64,000 bases of DNA from Luteibacter yeojuensis. GTDB taxonomy: Bacteria; Pseudomonadota; Gammaproteobacteria; Xanthomonadales; Rhodanobacteraceae. This document shows positions 1-9,412 of the stretch, one piece after another. The notes beneath the pieces were generated by a model. It was not told where the DNA came from. It did no database searches and saw only the letters and a program-made list of their open reading frames with translations. Each line of letters opens with the position of its first letter. Position 1 is the stretch's first letter. A program made the position numbers and the translations under genes. The stretch spans positions 1 through 64,000 of the forward strand of contig NZ_JZRB01000058.1 in the NCBI RefSeq assembly GCF_000964085.1. Reading direction: 5' to 3'.

Positions 1-32
1 AATCCGCGAAGAACCTTTTTTTTGGGGTGGGG

Positions 33-161
33 GATGGGAAGTGGGGGCGCAGTACCGGCGACCGGAAGAGGGTGCTTGAGGCGCCCGGGAAGCGATAACG
101 CCAGCGCGACGCTGCCAGTCCCCTTGCGCGCCCGCCGGCAGTGCCACCCCCACTTCCCATC
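33..161. repeat. Inverted repeat upstream of the S10 operon
   Basis: The 15-base arm GATGGGAAGTGGGGG at 33-47 is repeated in inverse at 147-161, with about 100 bases between. The right arm is followed by a second CTCCCAT unit. A similar G-rich, ATGGGAG-containing inverted repeat sits at 35809-35870, so this may be a dispersed intergenic repeat family. The preceding T-run (16-23) could be the tail of a terminator of a gene lying before the window. No coding sequence is supported between 1 and 551. Confidence 0.6.
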
Positions 162-343
162 TCCCATCTCCAAAAAAGCCTTCCATTCGTCTAGAAAGCC
201 ATATATACTCCGTGAGCTAACACTCCCGCACGCCTCCAAAGGCGCGCGGTCTACGCGAAATGAGGTGCACGGAAAGCGCTTCGAGTTCGCAGGCTGGGAA
301 GCCGGATGGGATGCCACACCTGGGCCACGGGGCGCAAGCTCTG

Positions 344-372
344 TTGACCCAATGCGTTGTGCGTTCTATACT
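344..372 (+). promoter_or_regulatory. Sigma-70 promoter of the S10 operon
   Basis: TTGACC (344-349) and TATACT (367-372) are separated by exactly 17 bases, close to the sigma-70 consensus at both boxes. It is the only strong promoter-like site seen between the window start and rpsJ. Transcription would start near 379 and read rpsJ and the downstream ribosomal genes. Confidence 0.75.
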
Positions 373-378
373 TTTCTG

Positions 379-551
379 TCTGCGTGGGCTGTTTTGCGGC
401 CCGCCTGACTATCCGGGTCGTCCAGGGCGCTTTCCAGTGCTCCCGGGCGGCCCGTTGCGGCACCTGTAACACGTAGCAACTGGGTTGTGCGGAGCGGCGA
501 GAAGCCCCTCCGAATCACAAGAACGTTCTTTCGAAAATAGGACACGGTTTT
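379..551 (+). promoter_or_regulatory. Untranslated leader of the S10 operon
   Basis: About 170 bases separate the predicted start of transcription from the rpsJ ATG. They are GC-rich with several short complementary stretches and no convincing gene. In Escherichia coli the S10 leader is the target of autogenous control by ribosomal protein L4. A similar role here is only an inference from length and position. Confidence 0.35.
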
Positions 552-863
552 ATGGCGAACCAAAAGATTCGCATTCGGCTCAAGGCGTTCGATCATCGTC
601 TGATCGACCGTTCGGCCAGCGAAATCGTCGAGACGGCCAAGCGCACTGGCGCCACGGTCCTCGGCCCGATCCCGCTGCCGACCAAGATTGAGCGCTACAC
701 CATCCTGGTGTCGCCGCACGTCGACAAAGATGCCCGCGACCAGTACGAGACTCGTACTCACAAGCGCGTTCTGGACATCGTCGATCCGAATGACAAGACC
801 GTGGACGCGCTCATGAAGCTCGATCTTGCTGCCGGCGTCGACGTGCAGATCAAGCTGGGCTGA
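552..863 (+). CDS. rpsJ: 30S ribosomal protein S10
   Basis: 103 residues, the usual length of S10, opening [19 protein letters not shown] and ending in a typical VDVQIKLG tail. S10 sits in the 30S head and, as NusE, takes part in transcription antitermination. It is the first gene of the S10 operon, 20 bases before rplC, under the promoter at 344-372. Confidence 0.98.
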   Translation: MANQKIRIRLKAFDHRLIDRSASEIVETAKRTGATVLGPIPLPTKIERYTILVSPHVDKDARDQYETRTHKRVLDIVDPNDKTVDALMKLDLAAGVDVQIKLG

Positions 864-883
864 GCGGATAAAAGGATACGAAG

Positions 884-1525
884 ATGAGTATCGGACTGGT
901 TGGCCGCAAGTGCGGCATGAGCCGACTCTTCACTGAAGATGGCCGCTCGATCCCGGTGACGCTTATTGAAGCGACGCCGAATCGCGTGACCCAGGTGAAG
1001 ACGGTCGAAGTCGACGGCTACAACGCCGTCCAGGTCACGGCTGGCGCCAAGCGCGCTTCGCTGCTGACGAACCCCTCCAAGGGTCACTACGCCAAGGCCA
1101 AGGTTGAGCCGGGTCGTGGCCTGTGGGAATTCCGCCTCAACGCGGACGAATCGGGCAAGTACGAAGTCGGTGCCGAGCTGACCGCGGAAGCGGTGTTCAG
1201 CGTGGGCCAGACCGTCGACGTCGCCGGCGTCTCGAAGGGCAAGGGCTTCCAGGGCACCATCAAGCGTCACCACTTCAAGATGGGCGACGCCACGCACGGT
1301 AACTCGCTGTCGCATCGCGCCCCGGGCTCGATCGGCCAGCGCCAGACGCCGGGCCGCGTGTTTCCTGGCAAGAAGATGGCGGGCCACATGGGCGCGGTCA
1401 ACCGCACCGTGCAGGGCCTCGAAGTGGTCAAGGTCGATGCCGAACGTCACCTCATCGCGGTCAAGGGCGCTGTTCCCGGCGCGACTGGCGGCGACGTCGT
1501 GATCCGTCCGACGACCAAGGGTTGA
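884..1525 (+). CDS. rplC: 50S ribosomal protein L3
   Basis: 213 residues beginning [20 protein letters not shown], with the L3 core at residues 120-165 ([15 protein letters not shown], then a Gly/Gln-rich loop [20 protein letters not shown]). This loop contains the glutamine (Q in GQRQTPG) that PrmB methylates in other gammaproteobacteria. L3 is an early assembly protein reaching toward the peptidyl transferase centre. It is followed after 11 bases by rplD. Confidence 0.98.
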   Translation: MSIGLVGRKCGMSRLFTEDGRSIPVTLIEATPNRVTQVKTVEVDGYNAVQVTAGAKRASLLTNPSKGHYAKAKVEPGRGLWEFRLNADESGKYEVGAELTAEAVFSVGQTVDVAGVSKGKGFQGTIKRHHFKMGDATHGNSLSHRAPGSIGQRQTPGRVFPGKKMAGHMGAVNRTVQGLEVVKVDAERHLIAVKGAVPGATGGDVVIRPTTKG

Positions 1526-1536
1526 GGAGAGACGCC

Positions 1537-2139
1537 ATGGAACTTAACGTTATTGGCGCCAAGTCGCTCACCGTTTCGGACGAAGTGTTCGGCGGCGAGT
1601 ACAAGAAGGCCCTCGTGCACCAGGTCGTCACTGCCTACCAGGCTGGCGGTCGTGCAGGCACCAAGGCGCAGCTGTCGCGCGGTGAACTGTCGGGTACCAC
1701 GAAGAAGTTCAAGAAGCAGAAGGGCGGCGGCGCCCGCCACGGCGATTACCGTGCCCCGATCTTCGTGGGCGGTGGTGTCACGTTCGCGGCCAAGCCGCGC
1801 AGCTTCGAGCAGAAGGTCAACCGCAAGGCTTACCGCGTTGCGATCCGTTCGATCATCGCCGAGCTGAACCGTCAGGATCGCCTGAAGGTCGTGTCCGAGC
1901 TGTCGATCGAAAAGGCCAGCACCAAGGCCATGATCGCCAAGCTCGCCGAGCTCGAAGTCAAGGGTCGTGTCCTGCTGGTGTCGGAAGACGCCACCGAGGC
2001 GCTGTACCTGTCCGCCCGCAACATTCCGTACATCCACGTCGTCGACGTGCTGGCCCTGAACCCGGTCAGCCTCGTCGGTAGCGACTTCGTCGTCATGACG
2101 GTGGACGCGGTCAAGAAGGTCGAGGAGTGGCTCGCATGA
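1537..2139 (+). CDS. rplD: 50S ribosomal protein L4
   Basis: 200 residues from the ATG at 1537, chosen because GAGGAGA lies 7 bases upstream (1524-1530) and the product then starts [11 protein letters not shown] as in the family; an in-frame start at 1522 would overlap rplC. The central extended loop ([21 protein letters not shown]) lines the exit tunnel in L4. In E. coli this protein is the repressor of its own operon. Its TGA overlaps the rplW start (ATGA). Confidence 0.97.
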   Translation: MELNVIGAKSLTVSDEVFGGEYKKALVHQVVTAYQAGGRAGTKAQLSRGELSGTTKKFKKQKGGGARHGDYRAPIFVGGGVTFAAKPRSFEQKVNRKAYRVAIRSIIAELNRQDRLKVVSELSIEKASTKAMIAKLAELEVKGRVLLVSEDATEALYLSARNIPYIHVVDVLALNPVSLVGSDFVVMTVDAVKKVEEWLA

Positions 2140-2429
2140 CCACCGAACGCACGCTCAACACGCTTCGCGCGCCGCATATCTCCGAGAAAGCGGCTCGCCT
2201 CGCCGAGCACAACCAGTACGTGTTCATCGTAGCGCCGGAGGCCACCAAGGCTGATGTCGCGCTCGCCGTGGAACAGCTCTTCGACGTCAAGGTCGTGGAC
2301 GTGAACCTCGTGAACACCAAGGGCAAGGTCAAGTCGTTCCGTTTCCGCACTGGCAACCGCCAGGGCAAGCGCAAGGCTTACGTGCGCCTCGCCGATGGCC
2401 ACACGATCGACGTGTCGGCCAAGGCCTGA
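2136..2429 (+). CDS. rplW: 50S ribosomal protein L23
   Basis: 97 residues from the ATG at 2136, with GAGGAG nine bases upstream inside rplD; a GTG at 2127 is possible but less well placed. The protein opens [19 protein letters not shown] and has the family VKSFRFRTG segment near residue 70. L23 lies at the exit of the peptide tunnel, where trigger factor and SRP dock. It is translationally coupled to rplD by an ATGA overlap. Confidence 0.97.
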   Translation: MTTERTLNTLRAPHISEKAARLAEHNQYVFIVAPEATKADVALAVEQLFDVKVVDVNLVNTKGKVKSFRFRTGNRQGKRKAYVRLADGHTIDVSAKA

Positions 2430-2447
2430 GCCAGGAGTTGAATTGAG

Positions 2448-3269
2448 ATGGCACTGATCACTCACAAGCCGACCTCCCCGGGCCGCCGCGACGCTGTCAG
2501 CGTGCGGACCGAAGGTCTGTACAAGGGCGCACCGTACGCGCCCCTGACCGAATCGCAGTCGAAGACGGGTGGCCGCAACCACTACGGTCGCATCACCACG
2601 CGTCATCGCGGCGGCGGTCACAAGCAGGCTTACCGCATCATCGACTTCAAGCGCGACAAGGAAGGCATCGCCGCCGTCGTTGAGCGCCTGGAATACGATC
2701 CGAACCGCACCGCGCACATCGCGCTGCTGTGCTACGCCGACGGCGAGCGCCGCTACATCATCGCGCCGAAGGGCGTGGCGGTGGGCGATCGCCTCGTGTC
2801 GGGTTCCGACTCCCCGATCAAGCCGGGCAACTGCCTGCCGCTTCGTTCGATCCCGGTCGGTTCCACGATCCACTGCATCGAGATGAAGCCTGGCAAGGGT
2901 GCGCAGATCGCGCGTTCGGCCGGCGCCTCGGTCCAGCTGGTGGCCCGCGAGCAGGGTTACGCCACGCTGCGCCTTCGCTCCGGCGAAATGCGCCGCGTCC
3001 CGGTCGAGTGCCGCGCCACCATTGGTGAAGTCGGCAACTCGGAGCACTCCCTCCGCAAGCTCGGCAAGGCCGGTGCGAAGCGTTGGAAGGGTATCCGTCC
3101 GACCGTCCGCGGTGTCGTCATGAACCCGGTCGACCACCCGCATGGTGGTGGTGAGGGCAAGACCTCCGGTGGCCGCCACCCGGTCAGCCCGTGGGGTACC
3201 CCGACCAAGGGTTACAAGACGCGCAATAACAAGCGCACCGAGCAGTTCATCGTGCGTCGTCGCAAGTAA
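2448..3269 (+). CDS. rplB: 50S ribosomal protein L2
   Basis: 273 residues, the E. coli length. It shows the L2 signatures [19 protein letters not shown] near residue 41 and [17 protein letters not shown] near residue 224, whose histidine is important for peptidyl transfer. The protein also bridges the subunits. It lies 18 bases after rplW and 13 before rpsS. Confidence 0.98.
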   Translation: MALITHKPTSPGRRDAVSVRTEGLYKGAPYAPLTESQSKTGGRNHYGRITTRHRGGGHKQAYRIIDFKRDKEGIAAVVERLEYDPNRTAHIALLCYADGERRYIIAPKGVAVGDRLVSGSDSPIKPGNCLPLRSIPVGSTIHCIEMKPGKGAQIARSAGASVQLVAREQGYATLRLRSGEMRRVPVECRATIGEVGNSEHSLRKLGKAGAKRWKGIRPTVRGVVMNPVDHPHGGGEGKTSGGRHPVSPWGTPTKGYKTRNNKRTEQFIVRRRK

Positions 3270-3282
3270 TTAGGAAACGATC

Positions 3283-3555
3283 ATGCCGCGCTCTCTAAAG
3301 AAAGGTCCGTTCGTTGACCTGCACCTCGTAAAGAAGGTGGAAGCCGCCGTTTCCGCCAATAACAAGCGCCCGATCAAGACCTGGTCGCGTCGCTCGATGA
3401 TCCTGCCGGAGATGGTCGGCCTGACCATCGCCATCCATAACGGCCGCCAGCACGTGCCGGTGCTTATCAACGAGAACATGGTCGGGCACAAGCTCGGCGA
3501 GTTCGCGGTGACCCGCACCTACAAGGGCCACGCCGGCGATAAGAAGGGCAAGTGA
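3283..3555 (+). CDS. rpsS: 30S ribosomal protein S19
   Basis: 90 residues starting [19 protein letters not shown], with the conserved [20 protein letters not shown] segment in the middle. S19 is a 30S head protein that contacts S13 and the A-site tRNA. Its TGA overlaps the rplV ATG by one base (TGATG). Confidence 0.98.
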   Translation: MPRSLKKGPFVDLHLVKKVEAAVSANNKRPIKTWSRRSMILPEMVGLTIAIHNGRQHVPVLINENMVGHKLGEFAVTRTYKGHAGDKKGK

Positions 3556-3890
3556 TGAGCACTGAAGCCAAAGCGATCCTGCGTGGCGCCCGCATCTCGG
3601 CGCAGAAGGCACGCCTGGTGGCAGACCTGGTCCGCGGCATGCCCGTCGGCCGGGCCAGCGACACGCTTGCCTACACCAACAAGAAGGCCGCCCACCTTGT
3701 CCGCAAGGTGCTGCTTTCCGCCGTTGCCAACGCCGAGAACAACCTCGGCGCCGACGTCGACGAACTGAAGGTCACCCGCATCTTCGTCGACGAAGGCCAG
3801 GCGATGAAGCGTATGTATGCCCGCGCCAAAGGCCGCGGTTCGCGCATCCTGAAGCGCACCAGCCACATCACTGTGGTTGTCGGCAACTGA
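3555..3890 (+). CDS. rplV: 50S ribosomal protein L22
   Basis: 111 residues from the ATG at 3555, which overlaps the last base of the rpsS stop; the GTG at 3552 would only add one residue. It has the L22 N-terminal helices and the C-terminal hairpin ([19 protein letters not shown]) that reaches into the exit tunnel. Macrolide resistance mutations map to this loop in other species; nothing unusual is visible here. Confidence 0.97.
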   Translation: MSTEAKAILRGARISAQKARLVADLVRGMPVGRASDTLAYTNKKAAHLVRKVLLSAVANAENNLGADVDELKVTRIFVDEGQAMKRMYARAKGRGSRILKRTSHITVVVGN

Positions 3891-3905
3891 CTGGGGTAAG
3901 AAACG

Positions 3906-4643
3906 ATGGGTCATAAAGTTCATCCCACCGGTATCCGCCTCGGCATTGCCAAGGACTGGAACTCGAAGTGGTACGCCAACAAGGGTGAGTACGCCCTGTA
4001 CCTCGCTGCCGACCTCAAGGTCCGCGAGATGCTGCGCAAGAAGCTCGCCGCCGCCGGTATCTCGAAGATCCAGATCGAGCGCCCGGCCAAGACCGCCCGC
4101 GTGACGATCCACACCGCCCGTCCGGGCGTGGTGATCGGCAAGAAGGGCGAGGACATCGAGAAGCTTCGCAAGGAAGTCACCGACATGATGGGCGTCCCGA
4201 CGCACATCAACGTCAGCGAAGTCCGCAAGCCGGAACTCGACGCCCAGCTCGTTGCCGAGTCGATCGCGCAGCAGCTCGAGCGCCGCATCATGTTCCGTCG
4301 CGCGATGAAGCGCTCGGTTGGCAACGCCATGCGCCTCGGCGCCCTGGGCATCAAGATCAACGTCTCCGGCCGTCTTAACGGCGCCGAGATCGCGCGCTCC
4401 GAGTGGGCTCGCGAAGGTCGCGTGCCCCTCCACACCCTCCGCGCTGACATCGACTACGGCACCGCCGAAGCGAAGACCCAGTACGGCATCATCGGTGTGA
4501 AGGTGTGGGTGTACAAGGGCGAGATCTTCGACCTCGCGGCCGCCACGGCCGAGGCGTCGAAGGAAGATCAGCAGCCGCAGCAGTCGTCGCGTCGCGATGG
4601 TGGTGAAAACCGCCGCGAGCGTGGCGAGCGCTCTGCCAAGTAA
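3906..4643 (+). CDS. rpsC: 30S ribosomal protein S3
   Basis: 245 residues: [14 protein letters not shown] start, KH domain with the [17 protein letters not shown] loop at about residues 72-88, and the C-terminal S3 domain with VWVYKGEI. The last 30 residues are a charged, Gln/Arg-rich tail ([16 protein letters not shown]). S3 forms part of the mRNA entry channel. The tail is longer than in E. coli (233 residues) but tail length varies in the family. Confidence 0.98.
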   Translation: MGHKVHPTGIRLGIAKDWNSKWYANKGEYALYLAADLKVREMLRKKLAAAGISKIQIERPAKTARVTIHTARPGVVIGKKGEDIEKLRKEVTDMMGVPTHINVSEVRKPELDAQLVAESIAQQLERRIMFRRAMKRSVGNAMRLGALGIKINVSGRLNGAEIARSEWAREGRVPLHTLRADIDYGTAEAKTQYGIIGVKVWVYKGEIFDLAAATAEASKEDQQPQQSSRRDGGENRRERGERSAK

Positions 4644-4654
4644 GGAGCGTTGCC

Positions 4655-5068
4655 ATGTTGCAACCGAAGCGTACCAAGTACCGCAAGATGCATAAGGGCC
4701 GTAACGACGGCCTGGCATTCAACTCCAACCTCGTGAGCTTTGGCGAGTATGGCCTCAAGGCGACGACGCACGGTCAGCTGACCGCGCGCCAGATCGAAGC
4801 GGCCCGTCGTTGCATCACGCGCTACGTCAAGCGTGGCGGCAAGTTGTGGATCCGCGTGTTCCCGGACAAGCCGATCACCCGCAAGCCCATCGAAGTCCGC
4901 ATGGGTGCCGGTAAGGGTGGCGTCGAGTTCTGGGTCGCTCTGATCCAGCCGGGCCGCATGCTTTATGAAATCGAAGGTGTCGACGAAGCGACCGCGCGCG
5001 AGGCCATGCGCCTTGCGGCCGCCAAGCTCTCGGTCCAGACGCAGTTCGTGTCCAGGGCGGTGATGTAA
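4655..5068 (+). CDS. rplP: 50S ribosomal protein L16
   Basis: 137 residues, opening [19 protein letters not shown]. The [12 protein letters not shown]-type segment is present as [12 protein letters not shown] near residue 69, followed by [13 protein letters not shown]; the arginine near 81 in this region is the one hydroxylated by YcfD in some gammaproteobacteria. L16 helps position the A-site tRNA. Its TAA overlaps the rpmC start (TAATG). Confidence 0.98.
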   Translation: MLQPKRTKYRKMHKGRNDGLAFNSNLVSFGEYGLKATTHGQLTARQIEAARRCITRYVKRGGKLWIRVFPDKPITRKPIEVRMGAGKGGVEFWVALIQPGRMLYEIEGVDEATAREAMRLAAAKLSVQTQFVSRAVM

Positions 5069-5253
5069 TGGCTATCAAAGAAATCAAAGACAAGTCGGCG
5101 GAAGAGCTGAACCAGCATCTGCTGGACCTTCGCAAGGAGCAGTTCAACCTGCGCATGCAGAAGGGTTCCGGTCAGCTTACCCAGCCGCACGAGCTGCGCC
5201 GCGTTCGGCGCGACATCGCCCGCACGAAGTTCGTGCTCGGCGCGAAGAAGTAA
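5068..5253 (+). CDS. rpmC: 50S ribosomal protein L29
   Basis: 61 residues, a two-helix protein with the family pattern [20 protein letters not shown] and a basic [11 protein letters not shown] second helix. It binds 23S rRNA near L23 at the tunnel exit. The start codon overlaps the rplP stop by one base. Confidence 0.97.
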   Translation: MAIKEIKDKSAEELNQHLLDLRKEQFNLRMQKGSGQLTQPHELRRVRRDIARTKFVLGAKK

Positions 5254-5265
5254 GGGACGGCTGAT

Positions 5266-5526
5266 ATGAGCGATAACCAGAAAACGGCGCGTACCCTCGA
5301 AGGCCGCGTCATCAGCAACAAGATGACCAACACGGTCACGGTGCTGATCGAACGCCAGGTGCAGCACCCGCTGCTCGGCAAGATCATCCGCCGCTCCACC
5401 AAGCTCCACGCACACGATGAAACGGGTGCGAACGAGGGCGACGTGGTGCGTATCGCGGAATGCCGCCCGCTGTCGAAGACCAAGCATCACCGCGTGGTCG
5501 CCATCGTCACGCGCGCTGAAGTCTAA
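5266..5526 (+). CDS. rpsQ: 30S ribosomal protein S17
   Basis: 86 residues with the OB-fold pattern of S17: [21 protein letters not shown] near the start and the conserved KLHAHDE segment near residue 47. It is a primary 16S rRNA binder. It lies 12 bases after rpmC and 11 bases before rplN. Confidence 0.98.
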   Translation: MSDNQKTARTLEGRVISNKMTNTVTVLIERQVQHPLLGKIIRRSTKLHAHDETGANEGDVVRIAECRPLSKTKHHRVVAIVTRAEV

Positions 5527-5537
5527 GGAGAGCTGCG

Positions 5538-5906
5538 ATGATCCAGGTACAGAGCATGCTTTCCGCGGCTGACAACAGCGGCGCGAAAGAAATGATGTGC
5601 ATCAAGGTGCTGGGCGGCTCGAAGCGCCGTTACGCCAGCGTCGGCGATGTGATCAAGGTGACGATCAAGGACGCCATCCCGCGCGGCAAGGTCAAGAAGG
5701 GTGAGGTCTACAACGCCGTGGTGGTTCGTACCGCCAAGGGCGTGCGCCGCCCCGATGGCTCCGTCATCCGTTTCGACGGTAACGCGGCCGTCATCCTCAA
5801 CAACAAGCTCGAGCCGATCGGCACCCGTATCTTCGGGCCGGTCACCCGCGAGCTGCGCAGCGAGAAGTTCATGAAGATCGTCTCGCTCGCGCCCGAAGTG
5901 CTCTGA
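5538..5906 (+). CDS. rplN: 50S ribosomal protein L14
   Basis: 122 residues starting [20 protein letters not shown], with the L14 signature around [21 protein letters not shown]14 sits at the subunit interface and contacts L19 and the 30S body. It begins the spc half of the cluster, with no promoter or terminator seen between it and rpsQ. Confidence 0.98.
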   Translation: MIQVQSMLSAADNSGAKEMMCIKVLGGSKRRYASVGDVIKVTIKDAIPRGKVKKGEVYNAVVVRTAKGVRRPDGSVIRFDGNAAVILNNKLEPIGTRIFGPVTRELRSEKFMKIVSLAPEVL

Positions 5907-5920
5907 GCGGAGGCCAGAAC

Positions 5921-6232
5921 ATGAACCGTATCCGCAAGGGTGACCACGTCGTCGTGATCACCGGCAAGAACAAGGGCCAGCGCGGCGATGTACTGCGCGT
6001 CGATGGCGACCGCGTGGTCGTCTCGAACGTCAACGTCATCAAGCGCCACACCAAGCCGAACCCCCAGGCCAACCAGCCTGGCGGTATCGTCGAGCGTGAG
6101 GCCTCGATCCATATCTCCAATGTCCAGCTCTTCAACTCCGCCACGAACAAGGGCGAGCGCGTGGGCACCAAGACGCTCGAGGACGGGCGCAAGGTGCGCG
6201 TGTTCGCCTCTGGCGAAGTGGTCGACGCGTAA
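5921..6232 (+). CDS. rplX: 50S ribosomal protein L24
   Basis: 103 residues with an N-terminal KOW motif ([20 protein letters not shown]) and the [18 protein letters not shown] segment. L24 is an assembly initiator near the tunnel exit. Twelve bases separate it from rplE. Confidence 0.98.
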   Translation: MNRIRKGDHVVVITGKNKGQRGDVLRVDGDRVVVSNVNVIKRHTKPNPQANQPGGIVEREASIHISNVQLFNSATNKGERVGTKTLEDGRKVRVFASGEVVDA

Positions 6233-6244
6233 GGAATCGAAGTC

Positions 6245-6784
6245 ATGACCCGCCTTGAAACGTTTTACAAAGAGTCGGTAATGAAGAAGCTCACCGAGCG
6301 CTTCGGTTACCAGAACGTCATGGAAGTCCCGCGCATCACGAAGATCACGCTCAACATGGGCGTCGGCGAAGCCGCCGGTAACAAGAAGATCCTCGAGAAC
6401 GCCGTGGCCGACATGGCCAAGATCGCCGGCCAGAAGCCGATCACGACGAAGGCCCGCGTCTCGGTCGCGTCGTTCAAGATCCGCGACGGCTGGCCGATCG
6501 GTTGCAAGGTCACCTTGCGCCGCGCCCAGATGTGGGAGTTCCTCGACCGCCTGATCAACATCTCGCTGCCGCGTACGCGCGACTTCCGTGGTGTCTCGGG
6601 CCGTGCCTTCGATGGCCGTGGTAACTACAACTTCGGCATCAAGGAACAGATCATCTTCCCGGAAATCGACTTCGACCAGGTCGACGCGCTGCGCGGTATG
6701 GATATCTCCATCACCACCACCGCAAAGTCCGACGAAGAAGCCAAGGCACTGCTGGAAGCTTTCAGCTTCCCGTTCCGTAACTGA
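6245..6784 (+). CDS. rplE: 50S ribosomal protein L5
   Basis: 179 residues opening [21 protein letters not shown], with the family segment [16 protein letters not shown] and the [19 protein letters not shown] signature. L5 binds 5S rRNA in the central protuberance. In E. coli the site where S8 represses spc translation lies at the start of this gene; the equivalent RNA structure was not resolved here. Confidence 0.98.
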   Translation: MTRLETFYKESVMKKLTERFGYQNVMEVPRITKITLNMGVGEAAGNKKILENAVADMAKIAGQKPITTKARVSVASFKIRDGWPIGCKVTLRRAQMWEFLDRLINISLPRTRDFRGVSGRAFDGRGNYNFGIKEQIIFPEIDFDQVDALRGMDISITTTAKSDEEAKALLEAFSFPFRN

Positions 6785-6798
6785 TTACCAGGTAGATC

Positions 6799-7104
6799 AT
6801 GGCCAAGACCTCGATGATCGAGCGCGATGCAAAGCGCTCCAAGCTCGTCAAGAAGTACGCCGCCAAGCGCGCCGAACTGAAGGCGATCGTTCTGAGCGCC
6901 ACCGCCTCGTATGACGAGAAGATGGAAGCCCAGACCAAGCTGCAGAAGCTGCCGCGTGACGCTTCGCCGTCCCGCCAGCGCAACCGTTGCGCCCTGACGG
7001 GCCGCCCGCGTGGCGTCTACAGCAAGTTCGGCCTCGGCCGCAACAAGCTGCGTGAAGCCACCATGCGTGGCGACGTCCCGGGCCTGCGCAAGGCCAGCTG
7101 GTAA
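6799..7104 (+). CDS. rpsN: 30S ribosomal protein S14, zinc-independent form
   Basis: 101 residues, the long form of S14 typical of gammaproteobacteria. It ends [24 protein letters not shown]... and lacks the CxxC pairs of zinc-binding S14. It is followed by an unusually long (175-base) gap before rpsH that contains a promoter-like site and a hairpin. Confidence 0.98.
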   Translation: MAKTSMIERDAKRSKLVKKYAAKRAELKAIVLSATASYDEKMEAQTKLQKLPRDASPSRQRNRCALTGRPRGVYSKFGLGRNKLREATMRGDVPGLRKASW

Positions 7105-7154
7105 ACCCGGCGCCCGCCGCTTGCCGGCGGGGCAGGGCACGGGGTGGGCAGAAG

Positions 7155-7183
7155 TTGCCCAACCCGCGACAGCCTGATATAGT
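7155..7183 (+). promoter_or_regulatory. Internal promoter-like site before rpsH
   Basis: TTGCCC (7155-7160) and TATAGT (7178-7183) lie 17 bases apart in the rpsN-rpsH gap. Transcription would begin close to 7190, inside the hairpin that follows, and would read rpsH to at least secY. The match is good at both boxes but activity is unproven. Confidence 0.5.
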
Positions 7184-7210
7184 CGTCGGTCTGCGCAATG
7201 CAGACCGACG
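7184..7210 (+). promoter_or_regulatory. 11-bp perfect hairpin in the rpsN-rpsH gap
   Basis: CGTCGGTCTGC (7184-7194) pairs perfectly with GCAGACCGACG (7200-7210) around a five-base loop. No T-run follows, so it is not an intrinsic terminator. It may be an RNA processing site, a protein-binding leader structure or a DNA operator overlapping the predicted start of transcription. Confidence 0.6.
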
Positions 7211-7279
7211 CCTTGTCGGCTTTACAATTTAAAGATCTCCGGTAATTCGGATATCGGTGCACTCTCAAGGGTTTTTTCT

Positions 7280-7675
7280 ATGAGCATGACTGATCCCATC
7301 GCCGATCTGTTTACGCGCATCCGCAATAGCCAGGCCACTGGCAAGTCGGTTGTCCGTATGCCGTCGTCGAAGATGAAGCTGGCCCTCGCCCAGCTCCTGC
7401 AGAACGAAGGCTATGTCCTCGACGCCCGCGTTGCCGATGAAAACGGCAAGCCGGTCCTCGAGATCAAGCTGAAGTATTTCGAAGGCCGTCCGGCCATCGA
7501 ATCCATTTCCCGTGTCAGCCGTTCGGGTCTCCGCGTCTACCGCGGCAAGGACGAGCTGCCGAAGGTCCTCGGTGGCCTGGGTATCTCGATCATCTCCACC
7601 TCCGCCGGTCTGCTGACCGACGCGCAGGCCCGTGCCAAGGGTCTCGGTGGCGAAGTCATCGGCCAGGTGGCGTAA
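7280..7675 (+). CDS. rpsH: 30S ribosomal protein S8
   Basis: 131 residues starting [16 protein letters not shown], with the C-terminal family pattern [21 protein letters not shown]8 binds the central 16S domain early in assembly and is the autogenous regulator of the spc operon in E. coli. AAGGG lies eight bases before the ATG. The gene follows the promoter-like site and hairpin at 7155-7210. Confidence 0.98.
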   Translation: MSMTDPIADLFTRIRNSQATGKSVVRMPSSKMKLALAQLLQNEGYVLDARVADENGKPVLEIKLKYFEGRPAIESISRVSRSGLRVYRGKDELPKVLGGLGISIISTSAGLLTDAQARAKGLGGEVIGQVA

Positions 7676-7686
7676 GGAGTCCTCAC

Positions 7687-8214
7687 ATGTCACGTGTAGC
7701 CAAGAAGCCCATCACCCTCCCGAAGGGCGTTGAAATCGCGGTCGCCAACGGCACCGTCTCCGTCAAGGGCCCGAAGGGCACCCTGACCACCCACGAACTG
7801 CCGGGCGTCTCGTTCGCGCAGGAAAACGGCGTGGCCACCATCGTCCTGGCCGAAGGCGCTGACGACAAGTTCGGCGGCACCGCCCGCGCGATCGTCGCCA
7901 ACATGGTCACCGGCGTCGCCACCGGCTTCGAAAAGAAGCTCGAGCTGGTCGGCGTGGGTTACCGCGCGCAGATGCAGGGCAAGGCGATCAACCTCTCGCT
8001 CGGTTTCTCGCACCCGGTCGTCTTCGAGGCGCCGGAAGGCATCACCATCGAAACCCCGACGCAGACGGAAGTCCTGGTCAAGGGCGCCGACAAGCAGCTC
8101 GTGGGCCAGGTGGCCGCCAAGATCCGCGCGTTCCGTTCGCCCGAGCCGTACAAGGGCAAGGGTGTCCGCTACGCCGGCGAGAAGATCATCCTGAAGGAAG
8201 CCAAGAAGGCCTAA
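7687..8214 (+). CDS. rplF: 50S ribosomal protein L6
   Basis: 175 residues made of the two repeated L6 domains, with the C-terminal signature [16 protein letters not shown] near residue 154. L6 lies near the GTPase centre and sarcin-ricin loop. Eleven bases follow rpsH; rplR starts 30 bases later. Confidence 0.98.
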   Translation: MSRVAKKPITLPKGVEIAVANGTVSVKGPKGTLTTHELPGVSFAQENGVATIVLAEGADDKFGGTARAIVANMVTGVATGFEKKLELVGVGYRAQMQGKAINLSLGFSHPVVFEAPEGITIETPTQTEVLVKGADKQLVGQVAAKIRAFRSPEPYKGKGVRYAGEKIILKEAKKA

Positions 8215-8244
8215 TCGGCCTATCCGCTTCCTGGAGACGAGACG

Positions 8245-8595
8245 ATGAACAAGAACGAATCCCGCCTGCGCCGCGCCAAGTCGACCCGCGCCCACATCCG
8301 TGAGCTCGCCGTCCACCGCCTGAGCGTGCACCGCACCGGCCAGCACCTCTACGCCCAGGTCTTCGCACCGAACGGCACCGTCGTGGCCGCCGCCTCGACC
8401 GTGCAGAAGTCGGTGGCCGATGGCCTCAAGAGCAAGAAGAACGTCGAAGCCGCCACCACGGTGGGCCGCATTGTCGCCGAGCGCGCCAAGGCCGCCGGTG
8501 TCGAGTCCGTTGCGTTCGACCGCTCGGGCTTCCGTTACCACGGCCGCATCAAGGCGCTTGCCGATGCGGCTCGTGAGGCCGGCCTGAAGTTCTAA
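8245..8595 (+). CDS. rplR: 50S ribosomal protein L18
   Basis: 116 residues, with a basic N-terminus ([19 protein letters not shown]) and the C-terminal [20 protein letters not shown] pattern typical of L18. It binds 5S rRNA together with L5. A 112-base gap with two hairpins separates it from rpsE. Confidence 0.98.
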   Translation: MNKNESRLRRAKSTRAHIRELAVHRLSVHRTGQHLYAQVFAPNGTVVAAASTVQKSVADGLKSKKNVEAATTVGRIVAERAKAAGVESVAFDRSGFRYHGRIKALADAAREAGLKF

Positions 8596-8605
8596 GGCCT
8601 GGCAT

Positions 8606-8631
8606 GGTTCCGGCCCCCAGGGGCCGGAACC
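8606..8631 (+). promoter_or_regulatory. 12-bp hairpin between rplR and rpsE
   Basis: GGTTCCGGCCCC (8606-8617) pairs with GGGGCCGGAACC (8620-8631) with only CA between. No T-run follows, so a classical terminator is unlikely. A second small hairpin, CCCGGA-AAA-TCCGGG, lies at 8678-8692 just upstream of rpsE. They may modulate the relative yield of rplR and rpsE, but this is inference. Confidence 0.55.
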
Positions 8632-8707
8632 CCGATGCACCTACAACTCCAAGCGGCGACCAAGCCGTAAACACAGTCCCGGAAAATCCGGGCGACCAGG
8701 AAAAGAG

Positions 8708-9217
8708 ATGTCCTCGACTGATCGCGAAAATTCGGACGGCATGCTTGAAAAGCTTATCGCCGTCAACCGCGTGGCCAAGACCGTCAAGGGTGGCCGCCAG
8801 ATGAGCTTCACCGCGCTGACGGTTGTCGGCGATGGCGAAGGCCGCGTCGGTTTTGGTTATGGCAAGGCGCGCGAAGTGCCGGTTGCCATCTCCAAGGCCA
8901 TGGAACGCGCCCGCCGCAACATGGTGTCCATCGAACTCAACAACGGCACGCTCTGGTACGCCATCAAGGCTAACCACGGCGCGGCCCGCGTCTACATGCA
9001 GCCTGCCTCGCAGGGTACCGGCGTCATCGCCGGCGGCGCCATGCGCGCTGTCCTCGAAGTGGTCGGCGTGAAGGACGTGCTGGCCAAGGCCGTCGGCTCG
9101 CGCAACCCGATCAACCTCGTCCGCGCGACGATCAAGGGTCTGCAGGCCGTCGCCTCGCCGAAGCGCATCGCCGCCAAGCGTGGCAAGACGATCGAAGAGG
9201 TCCTCGGCAATGGCTAA
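8708..9217 (+). CDS. rpsE: 30S ribosomal protein S5
   Basis: 169 residues: the N-terminal dsRBD-like S5 domain ([37 protein letters not shown]) and the C-terminal domain with [15 protein letters not shown]5 takes part in decoding fidelity. An 8-base overlap with rpmD suggests translational coupling. Confidence 0.98.
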   Translation: MSSTDRENSDGMLEKLIAVNRVAKTVKGGRQMSFTALTVVGDGEGRVGFGYGKAREVPVAISKAMERARRNMVSIELNNGTLWYAIKANHGAARVYMQPASQGTGVIAGGAMRAVLEVVGVKDVLAKAVGSRNPINLVRATIKGLQAVASPKRIAAKRGKTIEEVLGNG

Positions 9218-9407
9218 GAACAACGAAACCGCCGGCACCGTCCGCGTGCGCCTGGTCAAGGGCCTGCGCGGCGTGCAGGGTCGTCATCGCCTGAGCGTCA
9301 AGGCCCTCGGCCTCAACAAGCTCAACGATGTCCGTGAACTGAAGGATTCCCCGCAGGTCCGTGGCCTCATCAACACGGTCTACTACCTGGTCCGGGTCGA
9401 GGAGTAA
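9210..9407 (+). CDS. rpmD: 50S ribosomal protein L30
   Basis: 65 residues from the ATG at 9210, which lies inside the last codons of rpsE; the in-frame start at 9180 would add ten Arg/Ser-rich residues not found in L30. The product has the family pattern [12 protein letters not shown] and [20 protein letters not shown]. Confidence 0.96.
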   Translation: MAKNNETAGTVRVRLVKGLRGVQGRHRLSVKALGLNKLNDVRELKDSPQVRGLINTVYYLVRVEE

Positions 9408-9412
9408 TCATC

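Noticed and set aside
22-408. A 128-codon frame at the start of the window
   Set aside because: It crosses the inverted repeat and the S10 promoter, has no ribosome binding site and no family resemblance.
8606-8631. The rplR-rpsE hairpin as an intrinsic terminator
   Set aside because: The stem is strong but the following bases are CCGATGCACC, with no T-run.
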